From Pseudomonas sp. MWU13-2100 (GTDB lineage: Bacteria; Pseudomonadota; Gammaproteobacteria; Pseudomonadales; Pseudomonadaceae), in assembly GCF_023242365.1 (NCBI RefSeq), contig NZ_JALLIX010000004.1, positions 184,564 to 248,563 on the forward strand: 64,000 nucleotides of DNA, in the 5' to 3' direction. Shown in pieces: positions 1-9,835 of this stretch; position 1 is the first letter of the stretch; each line of letters opens with the position of its first letter. The notes below the pieces were generated by a model that was not told where the DNA came from, did not search any database, and saw only the letters and a program-made list of their open reading frames with translations. Position numbers and translations under genes: made by a program.

Positions 1-9
1 GATCCTGTT

Positions 10-1371
10 CTAAGGTTTGAAGGCGTGATGTTCGGCCAGCGCGCGCTGGACCCAGCGCTGTGACTGGCCCAGGTAACAGGCCGGGTCCAGCAGGCGGCCC
101 AGCGCCTCGGCGGACAGTTGCGCGGTCACTTGCGGTTCGCCAGCAAGCACCTGACGCAGGTGCGCGCCCTGCTCCACCGCACGGCGGCAACATTGTTCGA
201 TCAGATGGTGCGCCGCATCGCGGCCAATACGTCGGGACAAGGCAATGCTCACGGCTTCCGCCAGCACCAGCCCTTTGGTCAACTCCAGGTTCTGCCGCAT
301 GCGCCCGGCGTCGACCTCCAACCCTGGCGCCACTTGCAAGGCCTGTTGCAGCGAGCCGGACACCAGGCAACAGAGCTCCGGCAAGGTTTCCCATTCGGCA
401 TGCCAGAGGCCGAGGCTGCGCTCATGTTCCTGCGGCATTGCGCTGAACATCGTCGCCACCAGCCCGGGGGCCCGGGTCGCCGCGCCGATCATCACTGCCG
501 CGCCGACCGGATTGCGCTTGTGCGGCATGGTCGAGGAGCCGCCCTTGCCGGGTGCGGCCGGCTCGAACACCTCAGCGGCTTCGGTCTGCATGAGCAAACT
601 GAGATCGCGTCCGACTTTACCCAGGCTGCCGGCGATCATGCCCAGCAGACTGGCGAACTCCACCAGCCGATCACGCTGGGTGTGCCAAGGCTGGTCGGGC
701 AAGTGCAGATTCAATTCAGTGGCCAGCGCTTCGGCCACCGCAAAAGCCTGGTCGCCCAAGGCCGCCAGGCTGCCCGAAGCCCCGCCGAATTGCAGGCACA
801 GCAAACGCGGCTTGATTTCCATGAGGCGCTGGCGATGACGAGTGATAGCGCCCAGCCAACCGGCGATTTTCATACCCAAGGTCACGGGTGTCGCCTGTTG
901 CAGCCAGGTACGTCCGGCCAGCGGCGTGCTCGCGTAGCGCGTGGCCTGCTCGGCGAACGCATCGGCCAAGCGCGCCAGATCGCGCTCCAACAGCTCGATG
1001 GCGCAACGCAGTTGCAGCACCAGGCCGCTGTCCATCACGTCCTGACTGGTGGCGCCCATATGCAGGTAACGCTCAGCCGTCGGGTTGACCGCGGCAATCT
1101 TCTTGCCCAATGCCTTGACCAGCGGAATCGCTGAATTACCGGCATTGCCGATGGCCACGGCCAACTCGTCGATATCAAACAGCTGCGCGCGACAGGCCGC
1201 TTCGATATCGGCAACCACCTCCTGGGGAATCAGCCCGCTGCTGGCTTCGGCACGGGCCAGGGCGGCTTCGAAATCGAGCATGCCCTGCAACCGGCCCTGA
1301 TCGGAAAAAATCGCCCGCATGGCCGGCTGGGTGAAATAGGCATCGAAAAGTTGATTCGTCGGTCTGTTCAA
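10..1371 (-). CDS. pcaB: 3-carboxy-cis,cis-muconate cycloisomerase
   Basis: Enzyme of the protocatechuate branch of the beta-ketoadipate pathway; it converts 3-carboxy-cis,cis-muconate to 4-carboxymuconolactone in the cytoplasm. The 453-aa product is full length for the fumarase/aspartase superfamily and carries the family signature GGSSTMPHKRNP near residue 280. The only start that fits is TTG at 1371, preceded by a GGAG ribosome site (TGGAGCAG); the N-terminus then matches Pseudomonas PcaB. It is the last visible gene of the minus-strand run pcaQ-pcaH-pcaG-pcaK-pcaB; the following pca genes would lie left of the window edge. Family assignment is firm; the TTG start is inferred. Confidence 0.95.
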   Translation of the reverse strand: MNRPTNQLFDAYFTQPAMRAIFSDQGRLQGMLDFEAALARAEASSGLIPQEVVADIEAACRAQLFDIDELAVAIGNAGNSAIPLVKALGKKIAAVNPTAERYLHMGATSQDVMDSGLVLQLRCAIELLERDLARLADAFAEQATRYASTPLAGRTWLQQATPVTLGMKIAGWLGAITRHRQRLMEIKPRLLCLQFGGASGSLAALGDQAFAVAEALATELNLHLPDQPWHTQRDRLVEFASLLGMIAGSLGKVGRDLSLLMQTEAAEVFEPAAPGKGGSSTMPHKRNPVGAAVMIGAATRAPGLVATMFSAMPQEHERSLGLWHAEWETLPELCCLVSGSLQQALQVAPGLEVDAGRMRQNLELTKGLVLAEAVSIALSRRIGRDAAHHLIEQCCRRAVEQGAHLRQVLAGEPQVTAQLSAEALGRLLDPACYLGQSQRWVQRALAEHHAFKP

Positions 1372-1410
1372 ACCACTGCTCCAGGATTCATGAAAATCAG
1401 TGAGGCGCTC

Positions 1411-2760
1411 TCAGGCAGCATCCGCATGGCTGACCAGTCCCTTGATCACGACCGCCAGGGTCGCCAATGCCGCGGGTACCACCAGGGCGGTCAGCACCTG
1501 TTCGAAGTTCCAGCCCAGGCCCAATAACGTCGCCCCGGCCCAGGCTCCCAGGATCGCGCCGAAACGACCAATGCCGAGCATCCACGACACCCCGGTGGCG
1601 CGCCCCTGGGTTGGATAGAAGCGCGCGGCCAGTGAGGGCATCGCCGATTGCGCGCCGTTGATGCACATGCCGGCCAACAGCACCAGGGCGGCCAAGAGGC
1701 TGACATGGCCGAGGCTCTGCCCCACCAGCCAGGCGAATACGCCCGCCAACAGGTAGGCAGCGCCAATGACCTTGTGCGGATTGAATTTATCCATCGCCCA
1801 GCCCACACCCACGGCACTGAGCACGCCGCCGAACTGGAACAGCGCGCCGATAAAGGCCGATTGCTCCATGCTCGCGCCGCTGTCATGCATCAGGGTCGGC
1901 AACCAGCTGGTCAGCAGGTACACGATCACCAGCCCCATGAAATAGGTCAGCCACAACAACAGGGTCCCCGCGCTATAGGTAGCGGAGAAAATTACCTTCA
2001 ACACGTTGCGACTCTGTACCACCATCTGTTCGGGCACGCTGAAGCCGGTGGCCGCCGCAACCTCCAGCGGTGCAATCGGTGCCAGCACCCGACGAATCCG
2101 TTCCACACCACGATTGCGTACCACCAGAAAGCGTGCCGACTCCGGCAACCGGAACAACAGCACCACCGCCAGCACCAGCGGCAAAATCCCGCCGAGCATC
2201 AGCAGGCTGTGCCAACCCAGCAGTGGAATCAGCTTCGCCGAGACGAACCCGCCGCAGGCCATGCCCAGATTGAAACCGCAGAACATGCTGGTCACCAGCA
2301 ACGACTTGAGCCGCTCCGGGGTGTATTCGGACAGCAGCGTGGTGGCATTGGGCATCGCCGCCCCCAGGCCCAGGCCGGTCAACAGACGCAGGGCCAGCAG
2401 TTGATCGATATTGCTGCTGTAGGCCGACAGCAAACTGAACGCGCCGAACAGAAACACCGCCACCACCAGCACCACTTTGCGCCCGAAACGGTCGGCCAGG
2501 GGGCCGGAACCCAGGGCACCGAAGACCATGCCGATCAGCGCGGCACTCATCACCGGCCCCAGGCTGGCACGATCAATGCCCCAGTCCTGGCTCAAGGCCG
2601 GGGCAATAAAGCCCATGGCCGCCGTGTCCAGACCGTCGAGAAAGACGATCAGGAAACACAGCAGCACCACCCGCCATTGATAGCTGGAGAGTGGCTTGGT
2701 GTTGATCAATAGCTGAACATCAAGCGTGCCCACCACGGGCACAGGGGCGAATAACGACAT
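1411..2760 (-). CDS. pcaK: 4-hydroxybenzoate/protocatechuate MFS transporter (AAHS family)
   Basis: Inner-membrane proton symporter for aromatic acids. The 449-aa protein has about 12 hydrophobic segments, the DGLDTA motif in TM1 typical of the aromatic acid:H+ symporter family, and the MFS loop signature ADRFGRK after TM2. It lies between pcaG and pcaB, 39 bp before pcaB, so it is probably co-transcribed and supplies substrate to PobA and PcaHG. A 7-bp-stem hairpin (2791-2808) lies in the 75-bp gap from pcaG. 4-hydroxybenzoate is the likely substrate from context; protocatechuate or a related acid is possible. Confidence 0.9.
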   Translation of the reverse strand: MSLFAPVPVVGTLDVQLLINTKPLSSYQWRVVLLCFLIVFLDGLDTAAMGFIAPALSQDWGIDRASLGPVMSAALIGMVFGALGSGPLADRFGRKVVLVVAVFLFGAFSLLSAYSSNIDQLLALRLLTGLGLGAAMPNATTLLSEYTPERLKSLLVTSMFCGFNLGMACGGFVSAKLIPLLGWHSLLMLGGILPLVLAVVLLFRLPESARFLVVRNRGVERIRRVLAPIAPLEVAAATGFSVPEQMVVQSRNVLKVIFSATYSAGTLLLWLTYFMGLVIVYLLTSWLPTLMHDSGASMEQSAFIGALFQFGGVLSAVGVGWAMDKFNPHKVIGAAYLLAGVFAWLVGQSLGHVSLLAALVLLAGMCINGAQSAMPSLAARFYPTQGRATGVSWMLGIGRFGAILGAWAGATLLGLGWNFEQVLTALVVPAALATLAVVIKGLVSHADAA

Positions 2761-2835
2761 ACAGGCATTTCCTTCTTATTATTATCGGGTCGCTTGCATC
2801 GGCAAGCGCCCTACAAGCGCACGCAAGCCACAACC

Positions 2836-3438
2836 TTAGAAATCGAAGAACACCGTTTCCGCCTCGCCTTGAACATGGATGTCAAAACGATAGGCCAGCT
2901 TGCCGTCAACCGTGCAACGCTTGGCAACCAGGGTCTCACGGCGTTGCGGTTGTTCGATCAGGTTCAGTACCGGATCGAGCGCATTGGCCTCGGCTTCGTC
3001 GTCGAAGTACAGACGGGTCTGCAGGTGAATGTTGATGCCCCGGGCAAACAGCGAAACATTGATGTGGGCCGCCATGGGCACACCGGCGGCATTGTTCAGC
3101 GTACCGGGCTTGATGGTCTTCAGCAGCCACTCGCCGGTATCCGTGGTGGCGGTACGGCCAAAGCTGTTGAAGGCTTTTTCCAGGTTGTAATCGCTGTCGT
3201 AGACCCCTTCGTGGTTGGCCTGCCAGAACTCCAGGAACGAATCGCGAATCAGGTGACCATTACCATCGTAGACATGGCCCAACAGCAGGATATGCTCGCC
3301 CGGCGCACCGGGTTTGGCCATCTCGTTCCAGATTTCCTGCTCGCGCGGCGGGTTGCCGGCGGCCTCCAGCGCCAGGCCGATATGCACGTAGGGACCGGCG
3401 GTCTGCGAAGGGGTTTCAGGCAGAAGTTGAACGGGCAT
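2836..3438 (-). CDS. pcaG: protocatechuate 3,4-dioxygenase alpha subunit
   Basis: Alpha subunit of the ring-cleaving intradiol dioxygenase that opens protocatechuate between the hydroxyls to 3-carboxymuconate. 200 aa, the usual length. It shows the intradiol fold signatures (GHVYDGNGHLIRDSFLEFWQ, then the HINVSLFARG strand), but not the full iron-ligand set of the beta subunit, as expected for PcaG. It starts 12 bp after pcaH stops and has an AGGAGGC-like ribosome site, so the two subunits are translated together. Confidence 0.96.
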   Translation of the reverse strand: MPVQLLPETPSQTAGPYVHIGLALEAAGNPPREQEIWNEMAKPGAPGEHILLLGHVYDGNGHLIRDSFLEFWQANHEGVYDSDYNLEKAFNSFGRTATTDTGEWLLKTIKPGTLNNAAGVPMAAHINVSLFARGINIHLQTRLYFDDEAEANALDPVLNLIEQPQRRETLVAKRCTVDGKLAYRFDIHVQGEAETVFFDF

Positions 3439-3450
3439 GCGCGTGCCTCC

Positions 3451-4170
3451 TCAGCGGTTTTCGAAGTGGGTCTTGCGCTGGCCGCGCAAAACGATATCAA
3501 AGCGATAAGCCAGGCAATCCATGGGATTGGCCAGGCTCATGTCGAGCCTGGCGATCAGGCTCTGCACCGCTTCCGGATTGGCGATCGACTTGACGATCGG
3601 GCACATCGGGATAAGCGGGTCGCCTTCGAAATACAGCTGGGTGATCAAGCGCGTGGCAATCGACGGGCCGCTGATGGAGAAGTGGATATGCGCCGGACGC
3701 CAATCGTTGGGACCATTGCGCCACGGGTACGGGCCTGGCTTGACCGTGCGGAAACTGTAGTTGCCGTCGCGGTCGGTCAGGGCCCGGCCGACGCCACCAA
3801 AATTCGGATCGATGGGTGCCAGGTAGCTGTCTTTCTTGTGCCGGTAGCGGCCACCGGCGTTGGCTTGCCACATCTCCACCAGGGTATGCGGGATCGGCTT
3901 GCCGTACTGGTCGCAGACCCGCCCGGCGACAATGATGCGCTCGCCGATGGGCAGGCCGCCATTGTTGAAGTTCAACAGCAGATCGTTATCGTGCTGGTTC
4001 ATCTTCAGATGGGAAAAGTCCGGGCCGCTGGTTTCCGACAGGGACTGAGGAATGCTCACCAGGGCCTGGCGTGGCGAACGCAGGATCGAGGTTTTGTAAT
4101 CAGGCGTCAGGGCTTTTGGGTGCCAATTGCGGTCACGAATGACGAAGCGGCTGTTGTCCGCGTCAGACAT
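3451..4170 (-). CDS. pcaH: protocatechuate 3,4-dioxygenase beta subunit
   Basis: Iron-binding catalytic subunit of protocatechuate 3,4-dioxygenase, which works with PcaG as an alpha-beta oligomer. 239 aa. The four ferric ligands are visible by comparison with the family: Y109 in GGRYRHK, Y148 in PGPYPW, and H161 and H163 in RPAHIHFS. First structural gene after pcaQ; a LysR-type dyad (4271-4292) lies about 100 bp upstream of the start. Product and ligands are secure. Confidence 0.97.
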   Translation of the reverse strand: MSDADNSRFVIRDRNWHPKALTPDYKTSILRSPRQALVSIPQSLSETSGPDFSHLKMNQHDNDLLLNFNNGGLPIGERIIVAGRVCDQYGKPIPHTLVEMWQANAGGRYRHKKDSYLAPIDPNFGGVGRALTDRDGNYSFRTVKPGPYPWRNGPNDWRPAHIHFSISGPSIATRLITQLYFEGDPLIPMCPIVKSIANPEAVQSLIARLDMSLANPMDCLAYRFDIVLRGQRKTHFENR

Positions 4171-4270
4171 ACCAGTCTCCTTATTGTTAGAGGTAAAGCT
4201 GCATGGCTAGCAGTCTGTGCCTCAGTCTCCCCTGATAGAGTCCTCTGCAAAACTGAAAAAACCGACCTTA

Positions 4271-4292
4271 TCCATATCCAAATGGTTATGGA
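4271..4292 (-). promoter_or_regulatory. probable PcaQ operator upstream of pcaH
   Basis: A near-perfect dyad, TCCATATCC-AAAT-GGTTATGGA (8 of 9 positions pair). On the minus strand its core reads ATAACC-N4-GGATAT, close to the PcaQ box described in rhizobia (ATAACC-N4-GGTTAA). It sits about 100 bp upstream of pcaH and overlaps the pcaQ stop codon (4286-4288). Binding by PcaQ is inferred. Confidence 0.6.
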
Positions 4293-5215
4293 TAACAACC
4301 CTCGCGGTAGGCCTGCCCCACCTCGCGCAGCACCTCCACGCACCATTGCGCCGCCAGTGGCATCGGCAGCGCCGGATTGCTGCACAACCCCACCGAACCG
4401 CCCGGTTCGCGAATCCCCAACTCCAGTTCGACCAGTTCCCCGCGACTCAGGTCCTGTCTGACCGCGTCGAACGGCGCGACCCAGATCGCCTGGCTGCATT
4501 GCACGTAGCGTCGACTCAGGGTCAACGACAGAGTCTCCAGGCGCTGGCGCGGCGGGCTGATGCCATGCTGCACAAACAGACTGTCGGCGAACTGGCGAAT
4601 CGTCGTCCCCGCCAGCGGCAATACCAGCGGGTAGCCTTCGAGGTTTTTATGGGCCTGAGGATCGGCCAACAGTGGATGACCGCTGCGCACCACCAGGGTC
4701 ATGGATTCGCTGTACAGATGCTCGAACGCCAGCCCGAGGATCTGCGGGCTGTCCGTCATGCGTCCGACCACCAGATCCAGCTCGCCGACCCGCAGTCGCG
4801 ACAACAGGTACGCACTCGGCCCGGTCACCACGCTGATCACCAGTGCGGGATGGCGGGCGTGCAAACGGCAGACGACCTCGGGCACCAGCACGCTTTCCAC
4901 GGTCGAGAGCACGCCGAGTCTCGCGGTGATCGGCTCGTGCTCGCCGGAACGCAGGCTATTGACCCCTTCGCGCAACGCCTGGACACTGGGACCGGCGTAA
5001 CGCAGGAAGGCCACCCCGGCCTCGGTCAGCGCCGCACCGCTTTTACTGCGCACGAACAAAGTCGCGGCCAGGAGGGTTTCCAGCTCCTTGAGGGTCTTGG
5101 ACAGCGCCGGCTGGCTGATCGCCAGTTTGTCCGAAGCACGCGCCAGGCTGCCCTGGCGCGCCACTTCGAGAAAACACACCAGATGACGGAATTTGATTCG
5201 GGTATCGATATTCAC
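4286..5215 (-). CDS. pcaQ: LysR-type regulator of the pca genes
   Basis: LysR-family activator expected to sense a protocatechuate ring-cleavage metabolite and switch on pcaHG. An N-terminal winged HTH (LACISQPALSKTLKELE-type segment around residues 27-45) is followed by a periplasmic-binding-protein-like effector domain. A longer reading frame extends upstream, but family alignment places the start at GTG 5215 (protein begins with M-NIDTRIKF), giving 309 aa with an AAGG ribosome site. It is co-directional with pcaHG rather than divergent and lies between them and the AraC gene. Placement and sequence support PcaQ. Confidence 0.82.
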   Translation of the reverse strand: MNIDTRIKFRHLVCFLEVARQGSLARASDKLAISQPALSKTLKELETLLAATLFVRSKSGAALTEAGVAFLRYAGPSVQALREGVNSLRSGEHEPITARLGVLSTVESVLVPEVVCRLHARHPALVISVVTGPSAYLLSRLRVGELDLVVGRMTDSPQILGLAFEHLYSESMTLVVRSGHPLLADPQAHKNLEGYPLVLPLAGTTIRQFADSLFVQHGISPPRQRLETLSLTLSRRYVQCSQAIWVAPFDAVRQDLSRGELVELELGIREPGGSVGLCSNPALPMPLAAQWCVEVLREVGQAYREGCYP

Positions 5216-5247
5216 CGCAGTTCGCTGCCTTCGAGGTCGGGCATCCG

Positions 5248-6117
5248 CTAACGCTGGATACGGAATTGTTTCGGTGACAGCCCCGTGCCGCGCTTGAAAA
5301 AGCGCGAGAAGTAGGCCGGTTCGGAAAAACCCAGGCGGTCCGACACCTGGTTGATGGTCATCGCGGTGTAGACCAGGTCGCGCTTGGCTTCCAGCAACAG
5401 CCGCTGGTTGATCATCTGCAATGCCGATTGCCCACAGAGGCGCCGGCACAGGGCATTGAGGTGAGCGGTGCTGATGCCCAATGTCGCCGCATAGTGCTCG
5501 ATGGGCAGGTGTTCGCGAAAGCGCTGCTCCAATGTCCGGGTGAACACCTGCAAATGCTCGCGCCCCCGCTCAAGCGGCGACGCGTCCGGTGCCGACAACT
5601 CCAGGCCGCGCCGAGCGAGCCAGATGGACAGCACCGTGATCAACGATTGCAGCATCGGATCACGACCGGGTTGCTGTTGGCTGTACTCCCGGGTGATGGC
5701 TGAAAACAGCGTGTCCAGATACGGATGCGCGGAGCCGATCGGGTAACAGGCCGCCGTGGTCAGCACCGGACTGTTGAGCGAAGCACCCAGCTGTTCGGCC
5801 AGGGGCAGCGCCAGGCTGAGCACGTGGCCTTGGATATCCTCGGAGAACTTGAAGGTGTGTACGCTCAGCGCCGGCACGACTTGCAGCGAAGGTGAATCGA
5901 TGTGGTGAATCGCGTCTTCGACTTTCAGCGTCGCCCGCCCTGCCTGCACGTACAGAAGCTGCACCAGGTCGCTGTGCCGATGGGGTTTTATTTCCCAGCC
6001 GTGCAGTTGGCTGCGCTCGGGGATCGACTCGCAATGAATCAGGTCGGGCGTCGGCCAGACGCCGGTTTCACCGTAGAGTTTGAACACCGGAACAGGCACC
6101 GCGAAAGATTTCGACAT
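5248..6117 (-). CDS. pobC: AraC-family activator of pobA (PobC/PobR type)
   Basis: Probable 4-hydroxybenzoate-responsive activator of the divergent pobA. An N-terminal cupin-like sensor (HSDLVQLLYVQAG) is followed by a C-terminal double HTH of AraC type (residues about 190-289, ending FSRFFKRGTGLSPKQFRIQR). The start chosen is ATG 6117 (MSKSFAVPV), preceded by AAGAGG at a good distance; an upstream in-frame ATG at 6141 lacks a comparable site. The divergent position next to pobA is the main reason for the name; Pseudomonas strains use both pobC and pobR for this gene. Confidence 0.82.
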   Translation of the reverse strand: MSKSFAVPVPVFKLYGETGVWPTPDLIHCESIPERSQLHGWEIKPHRHSDLVQLLYVQAGRATLKVEDAIHHIDSPSLQVVPALSVHTFKFSEDIQGHVLSLALPLAEQLGASLNSPVLTTAACYPIGSAHPYLDTLFSAITREYSQQQPGRDPMLQSLITVLSIWLARRGLELSAPDASPLERGREHLQVFTRTLEQRFREHLPIEHYAATLGISTAHLNALCRRLCGQSALQMINQRLLLEAKRDLVYTAMTINQVSDRLGFSEPAYFSRFFKRGTGLSPKQFRIQR

Positions 6118-6190
6118 TTCCCGCCTCTTGCGACGATCCACGAAAAGTCCATGGAATGCGTCGGATATTGCCTTCTTATCCGTGCTTTAG

Positions 6191-7456
<1,266 letters not shown>

Positions 7457-7657
7457 GACGCGCGGACCTGCTTTTTTTGCCTCCCAAACGCACAAGGCCA
7501 AGGTTTCCGGCAGCGCTCGGGAGCAACTCGCGAGAAATATGAGAACGCTTCAGACTGGGTGATCGGTCGTTTCAGAAGATAGGTTGCTTGTCCGGTTTCG
7601 AGATCGCTACCTGTGCCGGTGGCAGAGGAGCCTGGCGTTTTTTTGCGATCACACAAC

Positions 7658-7789
7658 TCAACCCGTGGAAAGCTGCGCAATGAACTCTTGAAAACGCTGG
7701 TGACGCAACGCCTCTGCTTCATCTCCCTCACCCACCGCACTACCTTGACCAAACGTTCGCAGCCAATGCAGATAAAACTGCATTGGCAT
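7658..7789 (-). CDS. possible small protein, last gene of the helicase-topoisomerase operon
   Basis: A 43-aa frame (MPMQFYLHWLRTFGQGSAVG..) whose ATG lies 4 bp after the stop of the propeller-like gene, on the same strand. The product is hydrophilic, with an acidic middle (GEGDEAEALRHQ). No family recognised and no strong ribosome site, so the case rests on tight spacing and coding-like composition. It could also be the degraded end of a longer gene. The rest of the gap to pobA (7457-7657) shows nothing clear. Confidence 0.3.
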   Translation of the reverse strand: MPMQFYLHWLRTFGQGSAVGEGDEAEALRHQRFQEFIAQLSTG

Positions 7790-7793
7790 TGCA

Positions 7794-8816
7794 TCAAGGT
7801 CGACATATGATTTGACGGAACCAGCTGTCGCGGCCTCTGGTACGCAACCAGATGTGAATCTCTGCACTCTCGGAAAATTGCGGCTCGGCATCAAACGCAA
7901 TCAAGCAAGCCCCACCGTCAATTGCCTTGCCCATCAGAATATTGCGCTTGATCAGAACCGTATCCCCATCGCCAGGCAGTTCGTAGCAACCATCGAGTGT
8001 CGACACGAACCACTGCCGCTGAAACCGTGTGATACCCAATGGCTCTGCCGGAACCTGGGCGATAGTCCTGATCACCTCACCTACAACCGAGACCACGGAG
8101 CCGCCGGCAGCCACCGCCCATAGTTCACCCTGTGGACCTTCGACACCGGCAATCAGATTGACGAACGTATTGGCCTCTTCGGGCCATGGGCCCGGCACAC
8201 GTTGCCATACCCCTTCGGCTATCCGACGCAGGATAAGGCCTGTATAGCCCAATGCGAACACCGCCTGAGCCGTCACCACAATATTGTTGATCCCGCCCAT
8301 CGTGCCCACGACATGATCGTCATGCTCAAGCAGGGCGAAATCGCCCGACGTCCAACGATACAGGCGCCGCGCAAATGTACCGATCAGTAAGCTACCGCTG
8401 CTCCAACACAGGCAACCGGCGAGCTCGGTTTTTTCGCCGCCTGGCGTCAAGTAACCTATTCGCCGTGAAAACCAGCTGCTGCGCGCCTCAAGTTGCAGAT
8501 GGGGCGTGAGCTTCTGCCATCCATCGTGCAGATCAAGGTCAGTGTTGGTGACCAATTGGTCTTCGCTGGTGATTGCCCATATCTGTCCATCGCCGTCACC
8601 AACGATTGCCTGGATGGCATCCGGCACCCACGTTTCGGGCTGAAAATGGAACTTGTCCCCGTTCAGTTCGCCACTGATGATCCAAGAAGACGTATGCCCA
8701 TCATCGTCCAGCACGTGAACAGCAAACCAGGGGCGCCCACCGGCCATCGTCAGATCGGCCAACTGATAGCGCCTAGCGGAGTGGGCAACGAGTGGTTTGC
8801 TCATATCGTGGCTCAT
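7794..8816 (-). CDS. beta-propeller-like protein, third gene of the helicase-topoisomerase operon
   Basis: Start ATG 8816 (MSHDMSKPLV) gives 340 aa and overlaps the previous stop in an ATGA junction, so translation is probably coupled. No catalytic motif or membrane segment seen. The sequence consists of repeated beta-rich blades, with recurring patterns such as GQIWAITSEDQL, GSLLIGTFARRLYRW, NNIVVTAQAVFALGYTG and GELWAVAAGGSV, as in WD40/Kelch-like propellers; about six repeats can be guessed. A scaffold or recognition role is an inference from fold type and context. Homologues were not identifiable by eye. Confidence 0.7.
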   Translation of the reverse strand: MSHDMSKPLVAHSARRYQLADLTMAGGRPWFAVHVLDDDGHTSSWIISGELNGDKFHFQPETWVPDAIQAIVGDGDGQIWAITSEDQLVTNTDLDLHDGWQKLTPHLQLEARSSWFSRRIGYLTPGGEKTELAGCLCWSSGSLLIGTFARRLYRWTSGDFALLEHDDHVVGTMGGINNIVVTAQAVFALGYTGLILRRIAEGVWQRVPGPWPEEANTFVNLIAGVEGPQGELWAVAAGGSVVSVVGEVIRTIAQVPAEPLGITRFQRQWFVSTLDGCYELPGDGDTVLIKRNILMGKAIDGGACLIAFDAEPQFSESAEIHIWLRTRGRDSWFRQIICRP

Positions 8817-9835
8817 GTCGCAGGTACCGGTTGTTGATTGACCGTCGGTGGGACGTCGTGAAACAAGGGCAATTCCCTGTCCATCGTCCAACCCGCCGCA
8901 GAATAGAACTCGCGGGCTTCAATCAGCAGCGCCACGGCCACCGCACGACCGACCCCCTGGCGCTCCGTCCAGGTCATGAAACCTGCTTGCGCCAAGGAAA
9001 AGCCTTTGACGTTGAAGCGTTTGAACTCGCTTCCGTTAGCCAGGCCACTGCTCATGACCGCCACATCCACACCCAGCTCAGCCGTCGTGTAAACATGGGC
9101 CATCCATTCAAGAACATGCTGCAGGTACTCGCCCGTCGTTGGGTTCCTGGCAGGTTGCTTCGGATCTCCACGCATCAGTTTTCTGGTTTGCTTCTGCGCA
9201 TCGGTGACAAACTTGTGCTGCGACCCACTGTTCTGCGAGTCCTGCATGAAGGTGGCAAAGCTGTGATTGAGACTGAAGGACTGCCCCCTGAGCAGCGATC
9301 CGCGCAGCACCTTGTCGGGGATCAGGTGGTCAGCATCGAATCCGCGATAGATGTTCAACACGTTTGCGTTCGCCGCGGACTTGGTCTGGGAGATGATCTT
9401 GTAGCCACCAGCCAGGGTCGGCATGCGCAACAGTTCGCGAACCGCCCTCTTGCTGTTGGCGTCCAGCGTATCGGTGCGCCAATCCAGCCGATTGATCTCG
9501 TTGGCCAACCTGATCGTTGCCTCGATTTCATCGCGCAGCACATCGTCCTGGAGCGGGTACGCGGCCTCAATGACACTGGGCCGCAGATCCGACACCGAAT
9601 AGGCCGGGTTGGACAGGATTTTCGAGATAACCTCTCGCGCCTCGCGCTCACTCAGCTTGTGGCCATCGGTACGCGGATAGGAAATGCCACCGACGTCAAA
9701 TGACTCGACGAAGGTGTTCTGAAGGGCCTGATGCGCGGCGGCGAACGCGGCCTGAGCGCTCTGGTCGGCGGGATCGCGCAACGCCGCGTCATAAGCGCGG
9801 CGCATCAGGCCCATGGCGTCGAACCCGTCATTCAT
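8813..9835 (-). CDS. protein carrying a type IA topoisomerase active-site tyrosine segment
   Basis: 340 aa from ATG 9835; the frame can be opened 6 bp earlier with TTG. Residues about 48-66 read DVGGISYPRTDGHKLSERE, which fits the catalytic segment of type IA topoisomerases (G-I-T-Y-x-R-T-D-S..L-S-E). Y53 would be the nucleophile and R55 the assisting arginine; the Tyr codon is at 9677-9679. The remainder (about residues 85-340) resembles nothing I recognise: helical, ending before a proline-rich tail. It overlaps the 1724-aa gene by 8 bp and the propeller gene by 4 bp. The upstream partner has the TOPRIM and other topoisomerase motifs but no Y-x-R-T-D, so this chain probably completes the active site in trans. 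The motif is seen; the trans function is inferred. Confidence 0.75.
   Translation of the reverse strand: MNDGFDAMGLMRRAYDAALRDPADQSAQAAFAAAHQALQNTFVESFDVGGISYPRTDGHKLSEREAREVISKILSNPAYSVSDLRPSVIEAAYPLQDDVLRDEIEATIRLANEINRLDWRTDTLDANSKRAVRELLRMPTLAGGYKIISQTKSAANANVLNIYRGFDADHLIPDKVLRGSLLRGQSFSLNHSFATFMQDSQNSGSQHKFVTDAQKQTRKLMRGDPKQPARNPTTGEYLQHVLEWMAHVYTTAELGVDVAVMSSGLANGSEFKRFNVKGFSLAQAGFMTWTERQGVGRAVAVALLIEAREFYSAAGWTMDRELPLFHDVPPTVNQQPVPAT

Noticed and set aside
2794..4461. Long plus-strand open frame (555 codons) opposite pcaG and pcaH
   Set aside because: It lies exactly antisense to two well-recognised genes, has a Gln/His/Arg-rich composition typical of the reverse of GC-rich coding DNA, and shows no domain.
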